In this document: piece after piece, positions 18,799 to 28,943 of the stretch
Layout: the number at the start of each line of letters is the position of its first letter
Position numbering within the stretch: the stretch's first letter is position 1
Source: Bacteroidia bacterium
GTDB lineage: Bacteria; Bacteroidota; Bacteroidia; Flavobacteriales; Flavobacteriaceae
Length of the DNA: 64,000 bases
Reading direction: 5' to 3'
Assembly: GCA_030427585.1 (NCBI GenBank)
Contig: JAUIBW010000004.1
Location: forward strand, 124,001-188,000
Notes under the pieces: generated by a model
Seen by the model: only the letters and a program-made list of their open reading frames with translations
Databases searched by the model: none
What the model was told of the DNA's origin: nothing
Position numbers and translations under genes: made by a program

Positions 18799-18831
18799 CA
18801 TGTCGATTGTTATTAAAACCATGTCGTTTGT
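18799..18831 (+). promoter_or_regulatory. Probable LytTR binding site upstream of susC
   Basis: CATGTCGATTGT (18799-18810) is repeated directly as CATGTCGTTTGT (18820-18831), 11 of 12 bases matching, with starts 21 bp apart. LytTR regulators are known to bind direct repeats of this size and spacing. The site ends 12 bases before a TTTG -33-like element, where an activator would act. It also lies in the kinase-susC divergent region, so autoregulation is possible. Confidence 0.6.
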
Positions 18832-18842
18832 CTAAAAAAAAT

Positions 18843-18870
18843 TTTGTTAAATAATTAAAATACTACTTTG
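18843..18870 (+). promoter_or_regulatory. Candidate susC promoter
   Basis: TTTG at 18843-18846 is followed after 17 bases by TACTTTG (18864-18870), close to the Bacteroidota TTTG/TAnnTTTG promoter but with one base fewer inside the -7 box. The start codon is 27 bases downstream. Confidence 0.45.
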
Positions 18871-18896
18871 AGATCATTCAAAAAACACATATTAAT

Positions 18897-21800
18897 ATGA
18901 AACAAAAGATTTTAACCCTAACCACTCTATTATTTTTTTCTTTTCTGAGTTTTGGGCAGGGAACCCAAATAACGGGGACAGTAACGGGGGCTTCAGATGG
19001 TGTACCATTACCTGGAGTTAATATTATTGTAAAAGGAACTACAAATGGAGTACAAACCGACTTTGATGGAAATTACACAATTACTGCAGCAGCAGGAGAT
19101 GTAATTCAGTTTTCCTATTTAGGAATGTCAGACAAAGAAATTACTGTAGGTAATGAAACAGTAATAAATGTTCAGTTACAAGAAGATGCTGAACAATTAG
19201 AAGATGTAGTAGTAACTGCACTTGGGATTCAAAAGACCAGGAAATCACTTACTTATGCTGCTCAGGATATCAAATCTGACGAGCTAACAAAAATTAAGGA
19301 TGCCAACCCTATCAACAGTCTTTCTGGTAAGGTATCAGGTCTTGTTGTAAACAGAAGTGCTTCTGGTGTTGGTGGATCGGTAAAAGTAACTTTACGAGGT
19401 AATACATCTACCAGAAACAACCAACCACTATATGTTGTAGATGGTATTCCTTTATTAAATAATTCTGCTATTCAACCAAATAGTACATTTGGTGATATCG
19501 AAAATGCAGGAAATAGAGATGGTGGGGATGCCCTATCCTTAATCAATCCAGACGATATCGCAAGTATAAGTGTTCTAAAAGGAGCTTCGGCTTCGGCTTT
19601 ATATGGTAGTCAGGGATCTAATGGTGTTATCTTAATTACTACTAAGAAAGGTAAATCAGGAAGCTTTAGAACAAATGTATCTTCTAGTTTCACAGTAGAC
19701 AATGCTGCTTATTTACTTGATTTTAATGATCGTACAGAAAAAAACATAGATGACTTCTTAGAAACAGGAACAACAGCAATTAATTCATTGTCGGTATCAG
19801 GAGGAACAGAAAATGCTCAAACGTATTTTTCTTATGCAAATACACAGGCATCAGGAGTACTTCCTACTCATAATGTAAAAAAACACACACTTAATGTTAG
19901 AGAAACAGCTAAACTGTTCGATAACAAGTTAACTGTTGATGCTAATATCTTGCTTTCAACTCAAAAAATACACAATAAGCCTGTTTCTGGTTTATATTAT
20001 AATCCATTAGTAGGAGCAACAGCATTTAATTCAGACACAGAAACGTTAAGTAATTACAGAGTTTTTGAAGAATTTAATGTTGATAGAAATTTAATGGCGC
20101 AACGTTGGTTTAGAGGAACTTCTGACATCGAACAAAACCCATATTGGATACTCAATAGAAATGCCAGTGATGATCAAAATCAAAAAGTGTTAGCATCTGT
20201 TTCTTTAAAATACAGGTTTAATGATTGGTTAACCGTTCAAACCAGAGGAAGTTATGATCAAAACTTTTATAAGTTTGAAAGAAGAATTCATGCAACTACC
20301 GATGGAACGCTATCTGCATCTAATGGTCGTTATTTATTAAATGATGTAGAAGATACTCAGATCTATGGTGATATCATAGCTACTATTAATACTCCTCTTT
20401 CCGACAGTTTTAATTTAACTGCTAATATCGGTACCAGTATCAGAAAATCAGATTTAGGTAAAAGTACTTTATTAGATTCTGGTGTAGGAGGTAATTTAAA
20501 AATACCGAACATCTTTACACTTTCTAATTTTGTGGTTGGTACAGTAGGAGTTAATCCAATACTAAAAGAAACTCAAGCAGAACAAAAAGAAGTACAATCG
20601 CTTTTTGCTAGTACTACACTAGGTTTTAAAGATATGTTATATCTAGATTTAACTGCTAGAAACGATTGGTCTTCTACTGTTTCAGATTCTTTCTTCTACC
20701 CTTCTTTCGGTCTTACAGGAGTTGTTTCTGAAATGTTTGAATTACCTGAAGTGATTTCTTTTGCAAAGGTAAGAGCTTCTTATGCAGAAGTAGGTAATGA
20801 TATCCAGAGTTTTGCCAACAATCCAATCAATACTATTGGTACTGGTCCTGGAGGGTTAAACCGCCCTACGGTAAGACCACTTACCGAGCTAAAACCAGAA
20901 ACTCAAAGATCTTTTGAAATAGGTACAGAATGGCAATTCTTTAATAACCGTCTAGGGTTTGAAATCGGATATTACCAAACCAACACAATAGATCAATTTA
21001 TGACAATCCAGTCTGCTAGTGGTCAAACCAATGCTAATGGTCAAACTGCAGATCAATTTGCTATCAACGCAGGAGATTTTGAAAATAAAGGTATCGAAGT
21101 TTCTATTACCGCAGATCCAATACAAACTGAGAATTTTTCATGGAATACATCTGTAAACCTGGCTAGCAATAAAAATACTATTAAAAAATTAGATGCTAGA
21201 TTAGATAGAGATTTCCTAGAACTAACTCCTATAAGTGTTAACTCTTATGCTTTATTAATTGCAGAAGGTGGATCTTTTGGTGATATATATGGAAAAAGAC
21301 TTAACAGAAATGCAAATGGATTGCCAATTCGAAATGCAGATGGTAACTTTACTCAGGCAGCACCCGATGCAAACACCAGAGGAGGTTTTGATTTATTAGG
21401 AAATGCCAACCCTGATTTTTCTTTAGGATGGAATAATTCTTTTACATACAAAAACATAACATTATCCTTTTTAGTCGACGGAAAATTTGGTGGAGAAGTA
21501 ATGAGTCTTACTGAAGCTATCGTTGATGGTTTCGGAACACTAGACAGAACAGGTAGCGTACGAATTTTTGATGAAGTTACTGGTTCAGAAACTTCAATAC
21601 CAGCTACAGAATACTATCAGGCAATTGGAGGAAGAGATAAATTTAGTGGTGAATATGTATATGATGCTACTAATATTCGATTAGCAGAGTTATCTATAGG
21701 GTATAACTTTAATCTTGGAGAAAATAGTTTCTTTAATTCGATCAATACTTCTTTAGTAGGTAGAAATTTATTTTTCTTTTATAAAGACGCTCCATATGAC

Positions 21801-21902
21801 CCTAATATATCTTTAAGTACAGGAAACGGACTTCAGGGGGTTGATGTATTCGGATCGCCATCTACCAGAAGTATTGGTTTAAATGTTGGCTTATCATTTT
21901 AA
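18897..21902 (+). CDS. SusC-like TonB-dependent receptor for chitin oligomers
   Basis: This is an outer-membrane active transporter of 1001 residues. A signal peptide (1-20, ending SFG) precedes a carboxypeptidase-D regulatory-like domain (about 23-98), the plug (about 115-230, starting VTALGIQKTRKSL, with the SGLVVNRSA and ISVLKGASASALYGSQGSNG stretches) and a 22-strand beta-barrel to the C-terminal LSF. It partners the SusD-like lipoprotein that starts 19 bases downstream. SusCD pairs form a lidded importer driven by TonB-ExbBD. Its substrate, chitooligosaccharides, is inferred from the surrounding chitinases and GlcNAc genes. The promoter region carries the candidate regulator site. Confidence 0.95.
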   Translation: MKQKILTLTTLLFFSFLSFGQGTQITGTVTGASDGVPLPGVNIIVKGTTNGVQTDFDGNYTITAAAGDVIQFSYLGMSDKEITVGNETVINVQLQEDAEQLEDVVVTALGIQKTRKSLTYAAQDIKSDELTKIKDANPINSLSGKVSGLVVNRSASGVGGSVKVTLRGNTSTRNNQPLYVVDGIPLLNNSAIQPNSTFGDIENAGNRDGGDALSLINPDDIASISVLKGASASALYGSQGSNGVILITTKKGKSGSFRTNVSSSFTVDNAAYLLDFNDRTEKNIDDFLETGTTAINSLSVSGGTENAQTYFSYANTQASGVLPTHNVKKHTLNVRETAKLFDNKLTVDANILLSTQKIHNKPVSGLYYNPLVGATAFNSDTETLSNYRVFEEFNVDRNLMAQRWFRGTSDIEQNPYWILNRNASDDQNQKVLASVSLKYRFNDWLTVQTRGSYDQNFYKFERRIHATTDGTLSASNGRYLLNDVEDTQIYGDIIATINTPLSDSFNLTANIGTSIRKSDLGKSTLLDSGVGGNLKIPNIFTLSNFVVGTVGVNPILKETQAEQKEVQSLFASTTLGFKDMLYLDLTARNDWSSTVSDSFFYPSFGLTGVVSEMFELPEVISFAKVRASYAEVGNDIQSFANNPINTIGTGPGGLNRPTVRPLTELKPETQRSFEIGTEWQFFNNRLGFEIGYYQTNTIDQFMTIQSASGQTNANGQTADQFAINAGDFENKGIEVSITADPIQTENFSWNTSVNLASNKNTIKKLDARLDRDFLELTPISVNSYALLIAEGGSFGDIYGKRLNRNANGLPIRNADGNFTQAAPDANTRGGFDLLGNANPDFSLGWNNSFTYKNITLSFLVDGKFGGEVMSLTEAIVDGFGTLDRTGSVRIFDEVTGSETSIPATEYYQAIGGRDKFSGEYVYDATNIRLAELSIGYNFNLGENSFFNSINTSLVGRNLFFFYKDAPYDPNISLSTGNGLQGVDVFGSPSTRSIGLNVGLSF

Positions 21903-21921
21903 TTAAAAGGAATAGAATATC

Positions 21922-23532
21922 ATGAAAAATATATTTAAAAAAATAATCATTACTGCTTTTATCTCGGTATTTGTACTCTCATGTACAGATGATTTTGAAG
22001 CATTAAATACAGATCCTAACGGATTAACGGATGAACAAAGTGAAGCCGATTTTATTAATGTAGGAGGACCATTTAATCCTATCTTTTTAAACCTGTATAG
22101 GTATGATCCTGCATGGCATACGCAATTACAACATAATCTAAATGCAGATACGTTTTGTGGATATATGGCCCCACCAAGACCATTTGCAGGAGGAGCAAAT
22201 ACTACAAATTATAATTTTATTGATTTTTGGGATCAGTTCCCTTGGGATATCCCATACTCTTCTACAGGAGTGATGCAAAATGCTGCGTTAGTGAAAGAAC
22301 GTGGAGAAGAAAAATTCCCATTAATCTATGCAATTGCAAAAATATTAAGAGTTGAAGGTATGCATAGAGTAACAGATGTATATGGTCCGATTGTATATTC
22401 AAAATTTGGAGTACCAGGAGCATCTTTTCCAGAATATGATAGGCAACAAGAAGTATACAACCAGTTCTTTACAGAGCTCGACGAAGCAATCACCACTTTA
22501 TCTACAGATCCTACGAATGAACAGTTTACCAACTTTGATCTTGTATATGGTGGAAATTATGCACAATGGATAAAATTTGCCAATACACTTCGATTACGTT
22601 TAGCGATCAGAATCTCGAAAGCAGATGCTGCTAAGGCAAAAATTGAAGGTGAGAAATCATTAGCACTTAGTGCTGGGCTTTTAGAAACTAATGCTGATAA
22701 TTTTATTATCAAAGGAGGAGCAAAACACCCACTAACTGTTTTTAACTCTGAGTGGAATGATGTACGTATGAACGCTTCTATGGAGTCTATACTAGTTGGT
22801 TATAACGATGCCAGAGGTCCCGTTTTATTCGAAGAGTCTACAGTAACACCTGGATCATTAAAAGGATTAAGAAGTGGATTGCCATTATTAGACGGGTATA
22901 CCGATGATATTGATCAAAAAGGAGATTATGTTGGATTTTCTAGACTAGGAAATTCTTATATAGTGGATAAAACTCCGACTACCGATATCCAATTAATGAC
23001 TGCTGCAGAAGCATATTTCTTAAAGGCAGAAGCTGCCTTAAGAGGATGGGCTGGTGCTGGTGATGCGCAATCTAACTATGAAATGGGAATCACAACTTCT
23101 TTTGAGCAACACGGCGCTGCTGGAGCATCTACCTATATAGCTGATAATGCCTCTACACCTATTGATTATGTTGACCCCGTTGGATCTCATAGTACTCCTG
23201 CATTAAGTACGATTACTATAGCCTGGGATGCCGGAGCGACGAATGAAGAAAAATTAGAGCGAATTATTACTCAAAAATGGATCGCTATGTTCCCTGACGG
23301 GCAAGAAGCGTGGAGTGAGTTTAGAAGAACAGGATATCCAAAAATATTCCCTTCGGTAGCTAATAATAGTGGAGGTACAGTAGATACCGATATCCAGGTA
23401 AGAAGGTTACCTTTCCCTGCTAGTCAACGAAGTACTAACCCTCAAGGAGTAGCACAGGCTAGAACACTTCTTGGTGGTCCTGATAATGGAGGAACCCGAC
23501 TATGGTGGGATGTTCCTGGTGGAAATTTTTAA
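21922..23532 (+). CDS. SusD-like chitin oligomer-binding lipoprotein
   Basis: This is a surface lipoprotein of 536 residues. The lipobox ends at Cys21 and is followed by an acidic TDDFE segment, typical of the flavobacterial lipoprotein export signal for surface display. The body has the SusD/RagB alpha-helical fold: a YAIAKILRVEGMHRVTDVYG helix region near residue 135 and a C-terminal RRTGYPKIFP motif. It forms the lid over the SusC channel and captures sugar. It is directly downstream of susC and followed by a terminator hairpin. Confidence 0.94.
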   Translation: MKNIFKKIIITAFISVFVLSCTDDFEALNTDPNGLTDEQSEADFINVGGPFNPIFLNLYRYDPAWHTQLQHNLNADTFCGYMAPPRPFAGGANTTNYNFIDFWDQFPWDIPYSSTGVMQNAALVKERGEEKFPLIYAIAKILRVEGMHRVTDVYGPIVYSKFGVPGASFPEYDRQQEVYNQFFTELDEAITTLSTDPTNEQFTNFDLVYGGNYAQWIKFANTLRLRLAIRISKADAAKAKIEGEKSLALSAGLLETNADNFIIKGGAKHPLTVFNSEWNDVRMNASMESILVGYNDARGPVLFEESTVTPGSLKGLRSGLPLLDGYTDDIDQKGDYVGFSRLGNSYIVDKTPTTDIQLMTAAEAYFLKAEAALRGWAGAGDAQSNYEMGITTSFEQHGAAGASTYIADNASTPIDYVDPVGSHSTPALSTITIAWDAGATNEEKLERIITQKWIAMFPDGQEAWSEFRRTGYPKIFPSVANNSGGTVDTDIQVRRLPFPASQRSTNPQGVAQARTLLGGPDNGGTRLWWDVPGGNF

Positions 23533-23561
23533 AAAATTTGAATTAGCCAAATAATACTGAC

Positions 23562-23605
23562 GAAAGAGATGGATAGAGCATACCCTCTCGACTCCATCTC
23601 TTTTC
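23562..23605 (+). terminator. Terminator after susCD
   Basis: GAAAGAGATGGA (23562-23573) pairs with TCCATCTCTTTTC (23593-23605), with one bulged T. The hairpin starts 30 bases after the susD stop. It should separate susCD from the metabolic genes, or reduce their expression relative to susCD. Confidence 0.7.
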
Positions 23606-23659
23606 ATCAAAAGCCTTGAAATAATTAAAAACAATAAAAAATATCAAACTCTTGAGGAA

Positions 23660-25576
23660 ATGATCCAGGAAATTGAATATAAACAGGTAGGACAGTTTGA
23701 AAAAACGAAGTTTGAGAAGATTCATAATGAAATATTCCCCGATTCGTCGACAGCTTCAAAACTTGTTGCCCACGAAATTGCAACACTAATTAAACAAAAA
23801 CAAGAAGAAGGAAAACCTTGTGTACTCGGTCTGGCTACAGGTTCTTCACCTATAAAAGTGTATGAAGAATTGGTTAGCCTACATCGTTCTGGAGAGTTAA
23901 GCTTTTCAAATGTAGTTACTTTTAATCTGGATGAATATTATCCTATGGATACGGGGCACCAGCAAAGTTATTATCATTTTATGCATCAACACTTGTTTGA
24001 TCATATCGATATTAACCCAGAAAATATCAACATTCCTGATGGTACCGTTCCTCTTGAAGAAATGGATCAATATTGTATTGATTACGAAATGAAGATCAAA
24101 AAGTATGGTGGATTAGATTTTCAACTCTTAGGAATTGGTAGAACAGGACACATCGGCTTTAACGAGCCTGGATCACACCCTAATTCGGGAACACGAATCA
24201 TCACATTAGATCATATCACCAGAACTGATGCTTCTTCTGATTTTAACGGTTTAGAAAATGTTCCTAAAAAAGCGGTTACTATGGGAATAAGTACCATAAT
24301 GAAATCCAGAAGGGTATTACTATTAGCCTGGGGACATAAAAAGGCTACAGTAGTAAAACAGACAATAGAAGGTGAAATTACATCCAACATCCCTGCATCT
24401 TTTTTACAAGAACATAAAAATACTACTATCATCCTTGATTCTGAAGCAGCTTCTGAACTTACACGAATCAAAACACCATGGTTGGTAGATCAATGTATCT
24501 GGAAAGAACAATTAAAATTTAAAGCAGTTACCTGGTTGAGTCAAGAACTTAACAAACCTGTCTTAAAACTTACAGATAAAGATTATAATGATAATGGCAT
24601 GTCTGGTCTTTTGGCAGTTGAAGGATCGTCTTATGATTTAAACATTAAGATTTTTAATAAACTTCAACATACCATTACAGGTTGGCCAGGAGGAAAACCA
24701 AATGCAGATGATACCAACAGACCCGAGAGAGCTCTACCTGCAAAAAAGAGAGTTTTAATTTTTAGTCCTCACCCAGATGATGATGTAATATCAATGGGAG
24801 GAACATTCTTAAGATTAATCGATCAAGGACATGATGTACATGTTGCTTATCAAACTTCTGGTAATATAGCCGTTACAGATGATGAAGCCTTAAAGTTTTC
24901 TGAGGTAGCCAATAGTGTTCATCCTGGTAAAGAAGGAGATACTTTTAAGAAAGTCATTGCATTCCTTAAATCAAAAAACCAAGGTGATATTGATATCCCA
25001 GAAGTTCGTTTAATTAAAGGGTTAATTCGAAGGATGGAATCTTTGGGAGCTACTCGTTATTTTGGATTAGATGATGATAAAGTTCATTTTCTTGATCTAC
25101 CGTTTTATGAAACCGGAAGAATTAGAAAAAATCCTCTGGGAGAAAAAGATGTAGCTCTTACAGCAGATATTATCGAAAAAATAAAACCACATCAAGTATA
25201 TGCAGCAGGTGATCTAGCCGATCCTCATGGGACCCATAAAGTTTGTCTAGATGCTATTTTTGAAGCAGTTAACAACCTAAAAAGTAAAAGTTTCATGAAT
25301 GACTGTTGGGTATGGTTATATAGAGGCGCCTGGCAAGAATGGGACGTTTCTGAAATTGAAATGGCTGTTCCCCTAAGTCCACACGAAGTATCTAAGAAAA
25401 CTAATGCTATTTTATATCATCAGTCTCAGAAAGACAGAGTGATGTTTCAAGGAGAAGATTCTAGAGAGTTTTGGTTAAGAGCCCGTGAAAGAAATAGAAA
25501 TACAGCGATATTATATGATAAGCTTGGCCTCGCAGATTATGAGGCGATAGAAGCTTTTAAGAGATATATATTTTAA
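23660..25576 (+). CDS. nagB: Glucosamine-6-phosphate deaminase fused to LmbE/PIG-L deacetylase domain
   Basis: This is a cytoplasmic enzyme of 638 residues with two parts. Residues about 30-275 are a NagB domain: ATGSSP (59-64), catalytic-region FNLDEYY (Asp91), and GIGRTGHIGFNEPG with His164. It converts glucosamine 6-phosphate to fructose 6-phosphate and ammonia. Residues about 362-620 are a LmbE/PIG-L-like domain with the zinc motif HPDDD at 371-375 and a late DPHGTH motif. PIG-L enzymes deacetylate GlcNAc-containing compounds. This two-domain form is common in Bacteroidota and usually annotated simply as NagB. No nagA is visible in the window, so the second domain could supply the deacetylase step; that is inference. 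ATG at 23660 follows a GAGGAA sequence. Confidence 0.92.
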   Translation: MIQEIEYKQVGQFEKTKFEKIHNEIFPDSSTASKLVAHEIATLIKQKQEEGKPCVLGLATGSSPIKVYEELVSLHRSGELSFSNVVTFNLDEYYPMDTGHQQSYYHFMHQHLFDHIDINPENINIPDGTVPLEEMDQYCIDYEMKIKKYGGLDFQLLGIGRTGHIGFNEPGSHPNSGTRIITLDHITRTDASSDFNGLENVPKKAVTMGISTIMKSRRVLLLAWGHKKATVVKQTIEGEITSNIPASFLQEHKNTTIILDSEAASELTRIKTPWLVDQCIWKEQLKFKAVTWLSQELNKPVLKLTDKDYNDNGMSGLLAVEGSSYDLNIKIFNKLQHTITGWPGGKPNADDTNRPERALPAKKRVLIFSPHPDDDVISMGGTFLRLIDQGHDVHVAYQTSGNIAVTDDEALKFSEVANSVHPGKEGDTFKKVIAFLKSKNQGDIDIPEVRLIKGLIRRMESLGATRYFGLDDDKVHFLDLPFYETGRIRKNPLGEKDVALTADIIEKIKPHQVYAAGDLADPHGTHKVCLDAIFEAVNNLKSKSFMNDCWVWLYRGAWQEWDVSEIEMAVPLSPHEVSKKTNAILYHQSQKDRVMFQGEDSREFWLRARERNRNTAILYDKLGLADYEAIEAFKRYIF

Positions 25577-25617
25577 AATTAATTGCTTTGTTTGTTAGAT
25601 AAATTTTTGCAAAAAAA

Positions 25618-25653
25618 CAACCTTCCCTCAATACATGAGGGAAAGTTGCTTTT
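25618..25653 (+). terminator. Hairpin between nagB and the sugar kinase
   Basis: CAAC-C-TTCCCTC pairs with GAGGGAA-A-GTTG around an AATACAT loop, followed by CTTTT. It resembles an intrinsic terminator 42 bases after the nagB stop. The kinase then needs its own promoter or read-through. Confidence 0.7.
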
Positions 25654-25720
25654 AAAAAGAATCTCTTCGCTATGCACCAACAATAAGACAATACATAAAT
25701 GATAAATAAACTAATAACTA

Positions 25721-26593
25721 ATGATATTATTTGCAGATAGCGGTTCTACTAAATGTGACTGGGTTCTTGTTAAAAATGATGGAGAACTCGTTCATAAAAC
25801 TAAAACCGATGGTATAAATCCTCTATTACTTTCTGACGATGCTATCATAAATATTGTTCAAAAAGCAGATACCATACTACAAAAAAGAGATCTTATTCAT
25901 AAGATTTACTTTTATGGAGCAGGGTGTGGCGAGGGTGATGCTAAGAAAAAAATAGACCTCGTACTACAATCTATATTTAAAAATGTAACATCTATTGTTA
26001 TAGAAGAAGATATTATTGGAGCTGTAAAAGCTACAACAGAAAAACCAAGTGTAGTATGTATTTTGGGAACAGGAACAAATTGCTGTTATTTTGATGGAGT
26101 AAATGTTATTCAAAAATCTCCTGCTTTAGGATACCTGTTAGCAGATGAAGGGAGTGGAAATTATTTGGGGAAAAAATTGATTAAAGATTATTTTCTAGGT
26201 AAAATGCCATCAGATACAGCTTCATTATTTAAGAATGATTATACTACAGAACTCAATCAAATTCTTGATGAATTATATTGTGCCGATCATCCTAATAAAT
26301 ACTTAGCTTCTTATGCTAAATTCATTTTTAAAAATCGAGGAAATGCTTACCTCGAAGAAATTTTATATCATGGTATTTCAAAATTTATAAATACCTATCT
26401 TTTTCAATATAAAGAAGAATTATCCAAATACCCTATACACTTTGTAGGTTCGGTAGCTTACTACTCGCAAGATATCATAAAAAAACTATTAGATGACCGT
26501 GGTTATCGAGTTAAGGGTTTTGTAAAAAAACCAATAGACCATTTAGTTAATCGCCTGATCATGCAAAGAATTTCTCAAAAAACAAGTCAGTAA
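25721..26593 (+). CDS. BadF/BadG-type N-acetylglucosamine kinase
   Basis: This is a cytoplasmic kinase of 290 residues with the actin-like ATPase fold. The N-terminal FADSGSTKCDW (4-14) is the phosphate-1 motif, GTGTNCCYFDG near residue 116 the phosphate-2 motif, and DEGSGNYLGKKLI near 143 is typical of eukaryote-like GlcNAc kinases and the BadF family. It would phosphorylate GlcNAc brought in by the symporter, giving GlcNAc-6-P for the NagB fusion. Its stop codon overlaps the start of the GH20 gene by one base, so the two are coupled. Specificity for GlcNAc over other amino sugars comes from context. Confidence 0.88.
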   Translation: MILFADSGSTKCDWVLVKNDGELVHKTKTDGINPLLLSDDAIINIVQKADTILQKRDLIHKIYFYGAGCGEGDAKKKIDLVLQSIFKNVTSIVIEEDIIGAVKATTEKPSVVCILGTGTNCCYFDGVNVIQKSPALGYLLADEGSGNYLGKKLIKDYFLGKMPSDTASLFKNDYTTELNQILDELYCADHPNKYLASYAKFIFKNRGNAYLEEILYHGISKFINTYLFQYKEELSKYPIHFVGSVAYYSQDIIKKLLDDRGYRVKGFVKKPIDHLVNRLIMQRISQKTSQ

Positions 26594-28896
26594 TGAATTT
26601 ACGAATTATACCCATCTTTTTTTTAATATTCATGGCCTGCAAAAGTCCAGATTCATCATCTCCTGTTAATCGATCTTTGAGTATTACCCCCATACCTTTC
26701 AAAGTAGATACAAAACAAGGATATTTCGAGATCAACAAAAAAACTACCTTTCTGTGTAATGATACATCTTCTGAGGTTATTGCAAGTTTTTTTATCGAAA
26801 AAATCAACGCTTTTACAGGCCATTCTTTTTCAATACGCAATAAAAGTGATACCAAAAATAACATTCAATTAATCAAAGAAAATACTCTAGACTTTGGTGA
26901 ACAAGAATATCGCTTATCCATATCAAAAGATGAAGTAAAAATAAAAGCTAAAACCAATCAAGGATTATTTTACGGTATGCAGACTTTTATGCAACTTCTT
27001 CCGTTATATGATGCTAATTCAAAAAATCAAATGCATCTTCCTGTTAAAATCCAGACTCTAGAAATAGACGACAAACCACGTTTCGGTTGGCGAGGAATGC
27101 ATTTAGATGTTTCTAGGCATTTTTTCTCTATTGATTTTATCAAAAAACAACTTGATGTATTAGCTCTTTTCAAGATTAACAAATTTCATTGGCATCTAAC
27201 TGATGATCAGGGATGGCGAATAGAAATAAAAAAATACCCGAAACTTACAGAGATTGGATCCAAAAGAAAAAATGCTGATGGTTCGATTCATCAAGGATTT
27301 TATACTCAAGAAGAAATAAAAGAAGTTGTACAATATGCCAAAGAAAGGTTTATTGATGTAGTTCCGGAATTTGATACTCCGGGACATGCTATAGCCATTT
27401 TGGCTGGATACCCTGAGTTTTCTTGTGGTAAAGAGAAATATGAAGTAAGAAATTTATGGGGTGTCGAATCTAGTATCCTTTGTGCAGGAAAAGAAGAAAC
27501 GTACACTTTTATAGAAAATGTAGTTCAGGAACTATCTACCCTATTTCCATATGAATATTACCATATGGGAGGAGATGAAGTACCTAAAGATCAATGGAAA
27601 AACTCTTTAGAATGTCAAGAATTAAAAAAACGTGAGGGTTTAAAAGACGAAAAAGAGGTCCAAAGCTATTTTATGGCTCGTGTAGAAAAAATCTTATTAA
27701 AATTTGATAAAAAAATGATTGGTTGGGATGAAATCCTAGAAGGCGGCATTACCCCTACAACCAATATTATGTCATGGCAGGGAGAAGAAGGGGGAATCAA
27801 AGCTGCTAACAAAGGACATGATGTTATCATGACTCCTGCAAAATACTGTTATTTTAACTTTTATCAGGGTGACTTTAAAACAGAACCTTTAGCCTTTGGG
27901 GGGTATATCCCACTAGAAAAAGTATATCACTACGACCCCATACCAAAAGAAATTAAAGACGATAAAAAGAAACATATTTTGGGTGCACAGGGAAATGTAT
28001 GGACAGAATATACTTATGAAGACGAAACAATCGAATACCTTTTGTACCCACGTATTATAGCATTAGCAGAAACTACATGGTCGCAAAAAGAAAATAAAAA
28101 ATTTGATGATTTCTTAAATAGATTGAATACTGTCTATGACGTACTAGAATATCATCATATCAATTATCATATTCCTCTTCCTGAAGGGCCTACTTCAAAT
28201 AAAATTGTATTTATTGATAGTGTAAGCATTCCTTTTACTACTACACATCCGGTTAAAATGGTATATACTACAGATGGAACAGATCCAAATGCATCTAGTG
28301 CAGTATATACCGAACCTTTACATTTTAAAGAAAATACAGAACTACGAATTGCCTCTATATTGAAAAGTGGAAAAATGAGTAGCATTCGAAAATTGAACAT
28401 CACAAAAGAAAATCCTATTGCCGCTTCTAATACAGCAAAACTATCTCAAGGGCTTATCATGAAAGAGATAAAAGGGAATTTTAAAAGTATTAGTGATATT
28501 AAGGATACTACAAAAATGCATACCTCTACGGTTAAAAAAATTGAAGACGCCAACACCACATACCATTGGGGGCACGAAGTAAAAGAAGATAATTTCAAAG
28601 CTGTTTTTCTTGATGGTTATGTTGATATCCCGGAAGATGGAGTATATTATTTTTCAAGTACCCAGGACCAGGTTTGGATAGGAGATCAGCTTGTTATTGA
28701 TTATAAGACTCTGTTAAAAAAACATCCTAAAGAGAGTTCGATCGCATTACAAAAGGGAAAGCATAAATTAAAAATAGTGTATCTAAACAATATAGCAAAA
28801 GGTTGGGCTACAGATTGGAATACTGTAGAACTCAAATACAGAAAAGCTTCTGAGGTTGATTATAAAAAGATAAACGAAAATATGATTTTTCATTAG
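26593..28896 (+). CDS. GH20 beta-N-acetylhexosaminidase lipoprotein
   Basis: This is an exo-acting hexosaminidase of 767 residues. The lipobox FMAC gives Cys16. A GH20b domain (about 30-150) precedes the GH20 catalytic barrel (about 163-510). GWRGMHLDVSRHF opens the barrel, HWHLTDDQGWRIE (199-211) follows, and the catalytic pair is Asp328-Glu329 in YHMGGDEVP. C-terminally there is a chitobiase-like FN3 domain (about 540-605, with YTTDGTDP) and a PA14-like segment (about 620-760, with YYFSSTQDQVWIGDQ). It should trim GlcNAc from the ends of imported chitooligomers, in the periplasm or on the outer membrane. The serine-rich region after the cysteine lacks acidic residues close to it, which favours the periplasmic side. 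Confidence 0.94.
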   Translation: MNLRIIPIFFLIFMACKSPDSSSPVNRSLSITPIPFKVDTKQGYFEINKKTTFLCNDTSSEVIASFFIEKINAFTGHSFSIRNKSDTKNNIQLIKENTLDFGEQEYRLSISKDEVKIKAKTNQGLFYGMQTFMQLLPLYDANSKNQMHLPVKIQTLEIDDKPRFGWRGMHLDVSRHFFSIDFIKKQLDVLALFKINKFHWHLTDDQGWRIEIKKYPKLTEIGSKRKNADGSIHQGFYTQEEIKEVVQYAKERFIDVVPEFDTPGHAIAILAGYPEFSCGKEKYEVRNLWGVESSILCAGKEETYTFIENVVQELSTLFPYEYYHMGGDEVPKDQWKNSLECQELKKREGLKDEKEVQSYFMARVEKILLKFDKKMIGWDEILEGGITPTTNIMSWQGEEGGIKAANKGHDVIMTPAKYCYFNFYQGDFKTEPLAFGGYIPLEKVYHYDPIPKEIKDDKKKHILGAQGNVWTEYTYEDETIEYLLYPRIIALAETTWSQKENKKFDDFLNRLNTVYDVLEYHHINYHIPLPEGPTSNKIVFIDSVSIPFTTTHPVKMVYTTDGTDPNASSAVYTEPLHFKENTELRIASILKSGKMSSIRKLNITKENPIAASNTAKLSQGLIMKEIKGNFKSISDIKDTTKMHTSTVKKIEDANTTYHWGHEVKEDNFKAVFLDGYVDIPEDGVYYFSSTQDQVWIGDQLVIDYKTLLKKHPKESSIALQKGKHKLKIVYLNNIAKGWATDWNTVELKYRKASEVDYKKINENMIFH

Positions 28897-28943
28897 CTGT
28901 ATAATAACCTCTACATATTCACAAACTCTTAATTTAATACACA

